Assembly: GCA_034436035.1 (NCBI GenBank)
Contig: DAOTVW010000277.1
Coordinates: 1 to 12,802 of the forward strand
Direction: 5' to 3'
Source of the DNA: UBA4823 sp034436035
GTDB lineage: Bacteria > Chloroflexota > Anaerolineae > Anaerolineales > UBA4823
DNA: 12,802 nt
Below, piece after piece: positions 1 through 7,207 of the stretch; the first letter of the stretch is position 1; each line of letters opens with the position of its first letter. Position numbers and translations under genes: made by a program. Under the pieces are notes generated by a model. That model searched no databases. It had not been told where the DNA came from and saw nothing but the letters and a program-made list of their open reading frames with translations.

Positions 1-1
1 A

Positions 2-208
2 CCACCAGAAGGGACAACGGATTTGAGCCAATTCCCGCGGTCCTTATTGCTTTCTAATCCTACCACTGCAGAATGGCATAAATTTGGTATGGAATGGAAA
101 GAACATGTCGCGTGGGTGGCGCCTATTACTGCAACAGTAGTGGCTTATGTCATTGCAACTTATGGTGCCCAACTCATTAAATATAGGGATAATGATTCGC
201 TAAAATAG
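2..208 (+). CDS. 3' end of an unrecognised single-span membrane protein (partial)
   Basis: The frame is open from the first base of the window to a TAG at 206-208, so this is probably the C-terminal 68 residues of a longer protein. A TTG at 23-25 with a purine-rich AGAAGGGA about 8 bases before it could be a start instead, giving 61 residues. The visible part is a polar stretch with two Trp (AEWHKFGMEWKEH), one hydrophobic segment of about 20 residues (VAWVAPITATVVAYVIATYG) and a short charged tail (IKYRDNDSLK), which fits a C-terminal membrane anchor with a cytoplasmic tail. I do not recognise the family and assign no function. It converges on the leftward operon with only 17 bases between the two stop codons, and its stop codon overlaps an orphan AGGAGG sequence. 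Confidence 0.55.
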   Translation, partial: PPEGTTDLSQFPRSLLLSNPTTAEWHKFGMEWKEHVAWVAPITATVVAYVIATYGAQLIKYRDNDSLK

Positions 209-222
209 GAGGAGTACATTTG
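207..222 (+). promoter_or_regulatory. orphan Shine-Dalgarno after the first gene
   Basis: AGGAGG at 207-212 overlaps the TAG stop of the preceding gene and is followed 7 bases later by TTG (220-222). The frame from that TTG runs only 18 codons to TAA at 274-276 and lies antisense to the end of the PLDc_N-like gene. The site looks like the ribosome-binding site of a following operon gene that is no longer there, or is a chance match. Confidence 0.35.
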
Positions 223-225
223 TTT

Positions 226-462
226 TCATTCACGTTTAATTTTGTGAAAATTTGTCAAATAAATGATTGCCCCTAAATATGGAGCCAACAAAATCAAACC
301 CATCCAAAAAATCTTTTGCGATTCTTCGATTTTAGCTTTTCGTAACCTAGCTATAGCAAGGATATCGATGATGATACCTGTGATCACAATTACAAAATTC
401 AAGATTTGAACGAGGGTGAATGCGATCTGCATAGAATTACTCATTGGGATACCTGGATTCAT
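226..462 (-). CDS. small PLDc_N-like two-span membrane protein
   Basis: This 78-residue protein has two hydrophobic helices joined by a basic cytoplasmic-type loop. The first (about residues 12-37, FTLVQILNFVIVITGIIIDI) leads into ARLRKAK, and the second contains FWMGLILLAPYLGAIIYLT. An aromatic residue, a hydrophobic run and a PxLGxxxYL ending are the pattern of the phospholipase D N-terminal (PLDc_N) family, which occurs at the front of cardiolipin synthases and as stand-alone short proteins of unknown role. No HKD catalytic motif is present, so it is not itself a phospholipase. It is the last gene of the leftward operon, 15 bases after the stop of the glycosyltransferase. The ATG at 462 has no ribosome-binding site. 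The ATG at 444 (residue 7) has AGGT 5 bases before it and may be the true start, giving 72 residues. Confidence 0.7.
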   Translation of the reverse strand: MNPGIPMSNSMQIAFTLVQILNFVIVITGIIIDILAIARLRKAKIEESQKIFWMGLILLAPYLGAIIYLTNFHKIKRE

Positions 463-477
463 TAAATGGAAATTGTA

Positions 478-1725
478 TCAAAGATGGGATTCTATATCAG
501 ATTGTGTCCCTGTAGATAAAATATGGTACGCTCGTTCCTCCCAGCTATACTTTTGCGCGCTTTGACGGGCGGATTGGCTGAGGTGTTCTCTTTTTTGGGG
601 AGAAGCGCGCAATTCGGTTAAGGCTTTGACCCAGGCATCGAGGTCTTGAGGGGGCAGCAGAATAGCATTTTCTTCGTTCAATATTTCGTGAAATACTGCT
701 AAATCGCTGGCAAGGATTGGGCGGCCGCTGGCGAGATATTCGAATAGTTTCATTGGACTGAGGTAAGCGGCGATATCCCCTCCTGAAGAAGCCGCGACCT
801 GTTCCTGATACGGCATCAGCAAGGCATGGCATGCCATTTGGTAGAGCGGCAGTTCGGTATTAGGGACAAAGCCGTGCAAGAAGACGTTCGACAGATTGAG
901 TTTATCCTTGGTTTTCTGCCAGTTTTGGCGATCGGCTTCTTCCCCGCCCACGAGCAGAAAATAGACTTCTGGCAGTTGTTGGGCGAGTTGAAAGATCAAG
1001 TCAACCCCGCGCCCGGCATAAAGATGACCGGTATAACCAGCGGTAAATTGGTCGGGGATGGGGAAACCTTTCTCTTGCAATTGTTGGCGTGCCTGATCGG
1101 GAGTGAGCCAGGGGGTATAACGCTCTAAATCCACACCATCCGCTGCAATAATCAGGAATGGATTGGTTTGGGGCGGTTGCGGGCTGGCAGGGATTTGGGG
1201 AAAGGCTGCCTGCAGGGAGCGGGCAAGGGCGTGGGTAATCGTCACCAGGCGGGAAGCGCCTTTCCCGTGCAAGAAGAGCTTCAGCCAGGTTGCCGCACGG
1301 CCTTGGGGAAAATCATGGATTTCGAAGATCGTTTTGATGCCGAGCAAGCTGGCAAGAGCGGCTGCTTGCGGAAGGCGGGTGTAAATGAGGTCCGCGTGCC
1401 ATTGGTAGGCAAGGAGAATCGCACGCAGGGCAAAGTCATAGCGCTTGAAGGCAGGGATGGATCTCAATGGAGAAATTTGAAAAGGGGTTGCTAAGCCATA
1501 GTGGTAGGCGAAGGATTGCCAGAAGTCACCCTCACCCGTTAATGCAACGCTTGCCCCTCTCGCATGGGGTGAAGGGAAAGATTCCTGGCGAGGGGGATGG
1601 ACGGATGGTGCGATGAGGAGGACGTTGTGGCTCAAGCGAGTGAATGCTTGCGCCATTTTGGCAGTTTGGATGGTGTTTGCCCGCCGAGAGGGCATGGCAG
1701 AAGGCGCGATAATGGCGATTCTCAT
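478..1725 (-). CDS. glycosyltransferase, GT4 (group 1) type
   Basis: A 415-residue GT-B fold sugar transferase, predicted to move a sugar from an NDP-sugar to a lipid-linked or growing surface glycan at the cytoplasmic face of the membrane. The N-terminal domain opens with MRIAIIAPSAMPSRRANTIQ, a typical GT4 first strand and loop. The C-terminal donor-binding domain has GYTGHLYAGRG, FLLVGG, VFLHGFVP and SPMKLFEYLASGRP (about 323-336), the WbuB-like version of the nucleotide-sugar motif, in which only the second Glu (E329) of the usual E-x7-E pair is kept. Its ATG overlaps the stop of the upstream glycosyltransferase by 4 bases (ATGA), indicating translational coupling. Residues about 50-66 are encoded by a palindromic repeat and look like an insert. 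A proline-rich loop (FPQIPASPQPPQTNPF) separates parts of the N-domain. Donor and acceptor cannot be read from the sequence. Confidence 0.9.
   Translation of the reverse strand: MRIAIIAPSAMPSRRANTIQTAKMAQAFTRLSHNVLLIAPSVHPPRQESFPSPHARGASVALTGEGDFWQSFAYHYGLATPFQISPLRSIPAFKRYDFALRAILLAYQWHADLIYTRLPQAAALASLLGIKTIFEIHDFPQGRAATWLKLFLHGKGASRLVTITHALARSLQAAFPQIPASPQPPQTNPFLIIAADGVDLERYTPWLTPDQARQQLQEKGFPIPDQFTAGYTGHLYAGRGVDLIFQLAQQLPEVYFLLVGGEEADRQNWQKTKDKLNLSNVFLHGFVPNTELPLYQMACHALLMPYQEQVAASSGGDIAAYLSPMKLFEYLASGRPILASDLAVFHEILNEENAILLPPQDLDAWVKALTELRASPQKREHLSQSARQSAQKYSWEERAYHILSTGTQSDIESHL
1529..1576. repeat. REP/MITE-like imperfect palindrome inside the glycosyltransferase gene
   Basis: The left arm CCCTCACCCGTTAATGC (1529-1545) and right arm GCATGGGGTGAAGGG (1562-1576) are imperfect reverse complements: CCCT(T)CACCC, a few unpaired bases, then ATGC. 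They flank a 16-base centre that holds CCCCTCTC. The layout resembles the short CCCTCACCC...GGGTGAGGG palindromes that are dispersed in many bacterial genomes. It is read in frame as FPSPHARGASVALTGEG. Only one copy is present in this window, so dispersal is not shown. Confidence 0.45.
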
Positions 1726-2882
1726 CTGGCTACGATATCCTGATAAGCGCTCATATATTCAGCGGCACACTTTTGCCAGGTCAGGGTTTCCGCATAGAGG
1801 CGGTTGGCTCGCCCCATTTGTTGATTTAATTGGGCATCGCGCAATAATTTTAAGCTGGCTTGAACCATTCCATCAATATCTTCAGGAGCAAGGATAAAGC
1901 CAGTCTCGCCGTTTTTGACTGCATCGCCAACGCCGCCACTCTGGCTGGCGATCACGGGCACCCCATACGCTCCTGCCTCTAAATAGACCAATCCAAACCC
2001 CTCAAAATGCCAGCGCTCCGCCCCTTGTCCTTCCTGCGGGGTAAGGATAAAGAGTGATGCTTGGCGATACTGTTCTGCTAGCTCGGCTGCAGAAACGACG
2101 TCATAAAAAACGACATTTCTCAGGTGCTGTTCCTGAGTATAACGCTTTAACTGCCGGGTGTAGGCGTTATCCGGGCATTTCCCGACAATGTGGTAACGGA
2201 TTTGCGGCATTTCAGCTTGTAAACGAGCAAAGACTTGCAGGCTGACGTGATGCCCTTTACGTGCTTTCACGTCTCCAACACTGAGCAGGGTGGGTGTTTG
2301 TGGGAGTTGTCTATTCCAGGCTAAGGCGCGCGGCACTCGCTGTGCGAAATCGTTACCGTTCAAGATCGGGCGGATGGGGGTTTGTTGGATTGCGGGTTGG
2401 AAGTAATGGGCGATGCGCTCCCCCGTGGCGTGCGATACGGGGCAAATCATCGCAGCCTGGCGTAATACTTGTTGATAGATAAGCCGATCTAATCGGTTGG
2501 CATAAGCAATGATCCCGTACGTGCCATGGGCAGTGAGGATATGAGGGCAGCGGAAGCGCTTCGCCAGCCAATACCCGATCAATCCGCTCGGATATGCTTC
2601 CAATGAGTGAATGAGATCCAATGAGAGGTTGAGGCGTTGGATCAAACGATAGGTCGCCCATAATATTTTCCAATTAGCGGGATTACTGGGCAGGGAGTTT
2701 TGGATAGTTGGGAGAGGGATGATGGGATGATTTGGGAAAGCTTCTTGTGCGAAAGGTAACTCTGAAGCGGAAATAAATATGGTCGGCTGAATTTGGGATT
2801 CTAAAGCGCCGATTAATGCCAGCGCATGGGTTCGCCAGCCCGAGGGGTTTTGCAGGGAAGCCACCACAAAACCGACTTTCAT
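1722..2882 (-). CDS. glycosyltransferase, GT4 (group 1) type
   Basis: A second GT-B glycosyltransferase, 386 residues, normal length for the family. The N-domain starts MKVGFVVASLQNPSGWRTHA and contains the acceptor-side HTAHG-type motif (ILTAHGTYG) and CPVSHATGERI, where the linker to the C-domain begins. The C-domain has LLSVGDVKARKGHH, the basic phosphate-binding loop of retaining GT4 enzymes, then YHIVGK and a complete E-x7-E motif (E294 and E302 in FEGFGLVYLEAGAYGVPVIA). It belongs to the broad PimB/WcaL-like group. The role inferred from its neighbours is to add a sugar during assembly of a repeat unit or glycolipid. It overlaps genes on both sides by 4 bases (ATGA): the flippase stop before it and the second glycosyltransferase start after it. 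The acceptor and the sugar are unknown. Confidence 0.92.
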   Translation of the reverse strand: MKVGFVVASLQNPSGWRTHALALIGALESQIQPTIFISASELPFAQEAFPNHPIIPLPTIQNSLPSNPANWKILWATYRLIQRLNLSLDLIHSLEAYPSGLIGYWLAKRFRCPHILTAHGTYGIIAYANRLDRLIYQQVLRQAAMICPVSHATGERIAHYFQPAIQQTPIRPILNGNDFAQRVPRALAWNRQLPQTPTLLSVGDVKARKGHHVSLQVFARLQAEMPQIRYHIVGKCPDNAYTRQLKRYTQEQHLRNVVFYDVVSAAELAEQYRQASLFILTPQEGQGAERWHFEGFGLVYLEAGAYGVPVIASQSGGVGDAVKNGETGFILAPEDIDGMVQASLKLLRDAQLNQQMGRANRLYAETLTWQKCAAEYMSAYQDIVAR

Positions 2883-4231
2883 GGGGCTATCTCCTGCGGG
2901 TTGAGTTGTTGGCGTTGTTGTAAAGTCAAATAAAATACCACCACCGACAAACTGACGCCCACGATATAAGACCCAGCTAACAAACCAGCGTTTGCGAGAT
3001 ATCCAAATTTGGGAACCAGCAAAAAGATACCGCCAATTTTAGCAATGGCGAGGACGAAGTTGATTTGAGCTGGAAATTCTGGGCGGCCGATCGCCAGTAA
3101 CCCAGCCCGATGCCAGTAAAAGGTGTTGGCGATCAGAAAACCAGCCAATAAGATCATGAGAGCCGGATAGGCAGGTAAATACTGGGCAGTGTAAAATGAT
3201 TGGATGATCGGTTTGCCTAAGAGCCATAAGCCCAGTGTGGTCGCCAGGGTGTAACTTCCGGCGAGAACCGATCCATGTTTCACTAATTTGCGGACATTCC
3301 CCCATTCGTGTCTTGCCACTGCGCGGGCTAACTCTGCGTAGGTGGTCTGTGGTAGTGGGCTAATCGGCATTTGCACCAGATTCGCTAAGGAGAGCGCCAG
3401 TTTATAATAACCAGTTTCCACTGGATTTCGCAGGAAGGAGATCCATAGCAATTCGCTATCTTTGTTTATCAAGCTCAATGATGCGCTGATATTGGTGCTG
3501 ATAGCAAAATGGGTTAATTCACGCCACTCTGGTTTAATTAATCGTAAGGAATTTTGCCACCAATTTTTCCCCCAGCGCTGGGCGGCTTCGCGCAATGCCG
3601 CAATGGTGAAGCCCAATGCCCCAACTGTTTTGCCGAGAATATATGCCAGCAGGACGCCAGGCAGGCCGCTTTTTATAAAATATGCCAGTGCAATAAAGAA
3701 CAGGGTGATCAAACTCTGCAGCACCTGTAACCAAGCCATCCGCCGAAACCGATCGAAAATTTGCAGTAGTCCTGTGGAGGATTCGCTGATTAAGTTTGCC
3801 AGGATGATCCAGCCATATAGCCCAAACCAAATCGCCGTCTGTGGGTCTTTAGCCAGATAACGGGCACCCAGGGGAGCAGCTAGCCAAACCAGGGCGAAGG
3901 CAATAATCGAGGCGCTCATCTCAGTCAGAGCGGCTGCTTTGAATACGGCTGCTGCGTGTTGGGTTTCGCCGTTTTCTTGATGCACTCCCACATAGCGCAC
4001 GACCAGTTCGCTCATCCGAAATGAGATGAAACGGTTGATTACACTGGTGAAGACAGTAATGGCGCCGAGGACACCAAACAACGCCACTCCCAGCATGCGG
4101 GCAGTGAGAATTCCTTGTAGCATACTGATTGCGGCAGATAAACCCGTGGCGCTAAATAAATATCCCGAATTCATTAATACCCGCTTCAGAATGGGGTTTT
4201 GGGAAAAAAATTGGCGCAAACGGGCGATCAT
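2879..4231 (-). CDS. Wzx/PST-type oligosaccharide flippase
   Basis: A roughly 450-residue polytopic membrane protein with about a dozen hydrophobic segments, belonging to the polysaccharide exporter (MOP/PST, Wzx-like) superfamily. The first segment pattern (NSGYLFSATGLSAAISMLQG, ILTARMLGVALFGVLGAI) is characteristic: small-residue helix, then ARxLGxxxFG. These proteins flip undecaprenyl- or otherwise lipid-linked oligosaccharides across the cytoplasmic membrane. The hydrophilic loop before a central ISTNISASLSLINKDSELLW helix is also usual for the family. I place the start at the ATG at 4231, 11 bases after the epimerase stop. An upstream TTG at 4294 would add 21 non-hydrophobic residues lying wholly over epimerase codons, and is unlikely. 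Neither start has a good Shine-Dalgarno, so re-initiation after the epimerase is probable. The substrate is presumably the product of the adjacent transferases. Confidence 0.88.
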   Translation of the reverse strand: MIARLRQFFSQNPILKRVLMNSGYLFSATGLSAAISMLQGILTARMLGVALFGVLGAITVFTSVINRFISFRMSELVVRYVGVHQENGETQHAAAVFKAAALTEMSASIIAFALVWLAAPLGARYLAKDPQTAIWFGLYGWIILANLISESSTGLLQIFDRFRRMAWLQVLQSLITLFFIALAYFIKSGLPGVLLAYILGKTVGALGFTIAALREAAQRWGKNWWQNSLRLIKPEWRELTHFAISTNISASLSLINKDSELLWISFLRNPVETGYYKLALSLANLVQMPISPLPQTTYAELARAVARHEWGNVRKLVKHGSVLAGSYTLATTLGLWLLGKPIIQSFYTAQYLPAYPALMILLAGFLIANTFYWHRAGLLAIGRPEFPAQINFVLAIAKIGGIFLLVPKFGYLANAGLLAGSYIVGVSLSVVVFYLTLQQRQQLNPQEIAP

Positions 4232-4242
4232 CGCGGTCGGGT

Positions 4243-5229
4243 TTAGGAAGTGGTGTTCACTTGGCTCGCCCAATGGCGTTCCTGGATGTACCAATTCACC
4301 AAGTTTTGCACACCTTCTTCTAAAGTTACGGTTGGCTTCCAGTTCAATAAGCGCTGGGCTTTTTCTACATCCGCCCAGTTGGCGGTCATATCGGCCGGAT
4401 GGGCAGGCAGGTACTCCACTCGGGCGTGTTGTTGAGTAAGTTTTTCGAACATTGCCAGCAGTTGATTGATGCTGATTGTCTCATGCCCGCCCAGGTTGAT
4501 GATTTCATACCCTAACGGTTTAAGGGCTGCCAAAGTGCCACGCGCAATGTCATCTAAATAAGTGAAACCGCGCGTTTGCTCGCCATTTCCATAAACGCGC
4601 ACCGGTCTCCCTTCCATGAGCCATTGCACAAAGCGAAACATAACCATGTCCGGGCGCCCGGCAGGACCATAAACGGTGAAATAGCGGAGGACACTGATAT
4701 CTAACCCAAATAAAACATGGTAGGAATAGCAAAGCACTTCGGCGGCTTTTTTACTGGCTGCATACGGTTGGAGAGGATGATCGCTGGAGGCGCTTTCCGG
4801 GGTTGGCAATGGGGCATTGGCGCCGTAAACGCTCGATGTCGACGCGAGGATAAACTTATTCACCCCATTTTTACGGCAAGATTCCAACAAATTGAGCGTG
4901 CCGGTTAAGTTGGTTTGATAATACACCCATGGATCGCTCAAAGATTGACGGACGCCAGCACGGGCAGCGAGATTAATCACCGCCTCCCAACCCTCAATCG
5001 GCATATAGGAAAAGATATCCAACACCTGATTCAGATCACCGATATCACGGCGAAGGAAGGTGAAATTGGGAAACCGTTGCAATTGCTTGAGGCGGTATTC
5101 TTTCAGGCGCACATCGTAGGCATCATTCAGATTATCCACCCCCAATATAGAGTGGCTTTGCTCAAGCAACATTTCTGCTACTCGGGCGGCGATAAACCCA
5201 GCACAACCGGTGATCAGATATTGCGCCAT
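4243..5229 (-). CDS. NAD-dependent UDP-sugar 4-epimerase, UDP-glucuronate/UDP-GlcNAcA type
   Basis: An extended short-chain dehydrogenase/reductase of 328 residues. The Rossmann nucleotide motif is TGCAGFIA (7-14), with the third Gly replaced by Ala. A characteristic VDNLNDAYDVRLKEYRL stretch (31-47) follows, then the active-site STSSVYG (130-136) and Y156-x3-K160 (YAASK). RYFTVYGPAGRPDM and GFTYLDDIARG complete the substrate side. The 31-47 and RYFTVYGPxGRPDM motifs are typical of bacterial UDP-glucuronate 4-epimerases (CapI/LpsL group), and the neighbouring dehydrogenase supplies a UDP-uronate. The likely reaction is therefore UDP-GlcA to UDP-GalA, or UDP-GlcNAcA to UDP-GalNAcA as in TviC. 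Its ATG shares one base with the dehydrogenase stop (TAATG), so the two should be made in a fixed ratio. Plain UDP-glucose 4-epimerase is a weaker alternative. Confidence 0.9.
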   Translation of the reverse strand: MAQYLITGCAGFIAARVAEMLLEQSHSILGVDNLNDAYDVRLKEYRLKQLQRFPNFTFLRRDIGDLNQVLDIFSYMPIEGWEAVINLAARAGVRQSLSDPWVYYQTNLTGTLNLLESCRKNGVNKFILASTSSVYGANAPLPTPESASSDHPLQPYAASKKAAEVLCYSYHVLFGLDISVLRYFTVYGPAGRPDMVMFRFVQWLMEGRPVRVYGNGEQTRGFTYLDDIARGTLAALKPLGYEIINLGGHETISINQLLAMFEKLTQQHARVEYLPAHPADMTANWADVEKAQRLLNWKPTVTLEEGVQNLVNWYIQERHWASQVNTTS

Positions 5230-6548
5230 TATAAACTCACTACTTTCGGGTTGTTGCGCCGTTTATCTCCCAGGGCATTGCGGGTATCGACAATTAAGCG
5301 AGCATTTTGCAGGATGGCATCGTAATCATAAACCTTGTGATTGGTGATGATGACGACACAATCTGCATCCCGAATCGCTTGACCGAGATCGCTGACGCTG
5401 GTGTATTCAAACCCCTCATGCTGAAGATGAGGCACATAAGGGTCATGATAGCTTACCAGTGCGCCTTTTTGACGCAAGAGACCAATCACATCTAAAGCGG
5501 GCGATTCGCGTAAATCGTCAATATCGGGTTTGTATGCAGCCCCCAGTACGAGCACCTGGCTCCCTTTGAGTGGTTTGGTTTGCTGGTTGAGTGCATCCTG
5601 TACTTTACCGACGACATAGCGGGGCATGTTGGTGTTGATTTCCGAGGCGAGTTCGATGAAACGAGCGGTGTAATTCAAGGCGCGCAGTTTCCAGGAGAGA
5701 TAGAGCGGATCGATAGGGATGCAATGTCCGCCCAGCCCGGGTCCGGGGGTAAATTTCATGAATCCGAATGGCTTTGTCGCCGCAGCGTCAATGACCTCCC
5801 ACACATCAATTCCCAACCTGTCGCACATAATCGCCATTTCATTCACCATGCCGATGTTGATCATCCGAAAGGTGTTTTCAAGAAGCTTTGCCATCTCGGC
5901 TACTTCGGCAGAGGAGACCGGAATGACGGTTTGGAGTGCTTTGCCGTACCAACTGGCGGCGACCTCACTACAAGCGGGGGTGATGCCGCCCACCACCTTT
6001 GGGGTGTTATAGGTTGTCCAATCGCGGCGGCCTGGATCCACTCTTTCAGGTGAAAAGGCGAGGAAAAAATTTTCACCAATCCGAATATTTTCGCTTTGTC
6101 CTAAACGAGGGAGCAATAGCTCGCGGGTAGTACCGGGATAAGTGGTTGACTCCAGTACCACCACCATGCCAGGGTGGATAAATTGAGCGAGTTTATCGGC
6201 GGCATCCAGGATAAAAGACAGATCAGGATCTCCTGTTTTTCGTAAAGGGGTCGGCACGCAGATACTCACCGCATCCATTTTACTGAGAATGGAAAAATCG
6301 GTTGTAGCATGTAACTTGCCGCTGGAGACCAATCTGGCGACTGTTTCGGAAGGAACGTCTTGAATATGGCTTTGCTTACTCTTGATCGTTTCTACCTTCC
6401 GTGAATCGGTATCAATGCCGGTAACGTGAAAACCAGCCTCAGCAAAGACAACCGCTAACGGCAAGCCGACATAACCTAATCCAAGGATAGCGACCTGGGC
6501 GGTTTTCTGGTTAATTTTTTCCAGTAAGTGTTCTTTTTCGGTGGGCAT
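5229..6548 (-). CDS. nucleotide sugar 6-dehydrogenase, UDP-GlcNAc (WbpA/TviB) type
   Basis: A 439-residue member of the UDP-glucose/GDP-mannose dehydrogenase family, which oxidises C6 of a UDP-hexose twice with NAD+ to give the uronate. Numbering from the ATG at 6548: NAD-binding GLGYVG (23-28), CVPTPLRKTGDPDLSF (97-112), LESTTYPGTT (132-141), FSPERVDPG (165-173), K221 in the AKLLENTFR helix, and catalytic C276 in GPGLGGHCIPIDP. The C-terminal domain has LGAAYKPDIDDLRESPA. CVPTPL...PDLSF and LESTTYPGTT match the UDP-N-acetylglucosamine dehydrogenase branch (WbpA, TviB) better than plain UDP-glucose dehydrogenase. GAGG lies 5 bases before the second ATG (6548) and overlaps the stop of the uracil glycosylase gene. 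The ATG at 6551 is too close to it, and a longer frame up to 6653 would overlap that gene by nearly 100 bases. Confidence 0.92.
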   Translation of the reverse strand: MPTEKEHLLEKINQKTAQVAILGLGYVGLPLAVVFAEAGFHVTGIDTDSRKVETIKSKQSHIQDVPSETVARLVSSGKLHATTDFSILSKMDAVSICVPTPLRKTGDPDLSFILDAADKLAQFIHPGMVVVLESTTYPGTTRELLLPRLGQSENIRIGENFFLAFSPERVDPGRRDWTTYNTPKVVGGITPACSEVAASWYGKALQTVIPVSSAEVAEMAKLLENTFRMINIGMVNEMAIMCDRLGIDVWEVIDAAATKPFGFMKFTPGPGLGGHCIPIDPLYLSWKLRALNYTARFIELASEINTNMPRYVVGKVQDALNQQTKPLKGSQVLVLGAAYKPDIDDLRESPALDVIGLLRQKGALVSYHDPYVPHLQHEGFEYTSVSDLGQAIRDADCVVIITNHKVYDYDAILQNARLIVDTRNALGDKRRNNPKVVSL

Positions 6549-6555
6549 CATGACC

Positions 6556-7191
6556 TCAAAATAGACTGAGTTGGGTGGCAGATTGATCCGGTTCGATTGG
6601 GGTTGGCAGCGCATGCTCTTCCATCGTCGGTGTATTCTTGGTGAGCAATTCACGCAGTCTCAAAAAATCTGCTTCAACGACCGGTTTTAACGAGCCTTGA
6701 TGGAGAGCTGCTGCTGGATGATACATCGGAACGACCATGCGTCCTTTAATGCGCAGCGCCTGCCCATGTACATCACTGATCTTAGCATGCGGTAGATATA
6801 ACCCCATCGAGTACCTTCCTAATGTAATGATAACACTGGGGTTGATTAATTGGATTTGGCGCTCGAGAAACTGCTTTGTACAAAGATCCACTTCCTCGGG
6901 TTTGGGGTCACGATTACCCGGTGGACGGCATTTCACGACGTTGGTGATGAAAACCTGTTCACGGCTCAGCCCTATTTTCGTGAGGAGTTCTTCAAGGAAT
7001 TTCCCCGCAGCGCCAACAAAAGGTCGTCCCTGTTCGTTTTCGTGAAAGCCGGGTCCTTCGCCGATAAACATTATCGTTGCATTGGCAGGACCTTCGCCTG
7101 GCACCGCGTGTTTGCGCGAAAAGTGCAATTCACACAATTCGCATTGTGCCACTTCTTCAGCAATATGTTTGAGTTCTTCCTGGACAGACAA
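6556..7191 (-). CDS. uracil-DNA glycosylase, family 4 (Fe-S)
   Basis: A 211-residue family-4 uracil-DNA glycosylase, which removes uracil arising from cytosine deamination as the first step of base excision repair. Four cysteines at 17, 20, 88 and 104 (C-x2-C near the N-terminus, then KCRPPG and DLC) are in the positions that hold the [4Fe-4S] cluster of this family. The catalytic regions are GEGPG (44-48), RPFVGAAGKFLEELL (56-70), ITNVVKCRPPGNRDP (82-96) and the C-terminal YHPAA (157-161). Family-4 enzymes are frequent in thermophiles and anaerobes. The start is TTG, chosen because AGGAGGT lies 5 bases before it and because it puts C17/C20 at the usual distance from the N-terminus. A tail of about 20 residues after the core (EEHALPTPIEPDQSATQLSLF) looks unstructured. 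Its end is fused to the ribosome-binding site of the sugar dehydrogenase gene. Confidence 0.95.
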   Translation of the reverse strand: MSVQEELKHIAEEVAQCELCELHFSRKHAVPGEGPANATIMFIGEGPGFHENEQGRPFVGAAGKFLEELLTKIGLSREQVFITNVVKCRPPGNRDPKPEEVDLCTKQFLERQIQLINPSVIITLGRYSMGLYLPHAKISDVHGQALRIKGRMVVPMYHPAAALHQGSLKPVVEADFLRLRELLTKNTPTMEEHALPTPIEPDQSATQLSLF

Positions 7192-7196
7192 TATCT

Positions 7197-7203
7197 ACCT
7201 CCT
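7197..7203 (-). promoter_or_regulatory. strong Shine-Dalgarno deciding a TTG start
   Basis: On the minus strand AGGAGGT is followed by 5 bases and then TTG at 7191. It is the strongest ribosome-binding site in the leftward operon and supports the TTG as the glycosylase start, 16 bases after the rimI stop. Confidence 0.75.
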
Positions 7204-7207
7204 GTGT

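Noticed and set aside
185..240. Bidirectional terminator at the convergent gene ends
   Set aside because: No GC-rich inverted repeat or T-tract on either strand could be found in the 17-base gap or just around it.
826..1494. Open frames opposite the first glycosyltransferase (and similar ones opposite other genes)
   Set aside because: They are antisense to clearly conserved proteins, have no family resemblance and no good ribosome-binding sites.
4232..4294. Longer flippase reading from a TTG at 4294
   Set aside because: The extra 21 residues lie over epimerase codons, start with TTG, and resemble no flippase N-terminus; the ATG at 4231 is a better fit.
6552..6653. Longer sugar dehydrogenase reading starting at 6653
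   Set aside because: It would overlap the uracil glycosylase gene by about 98 bases with an unrelated basic N-terminus; the ATG pair at 6548-6551 has the ribosome-binding site.
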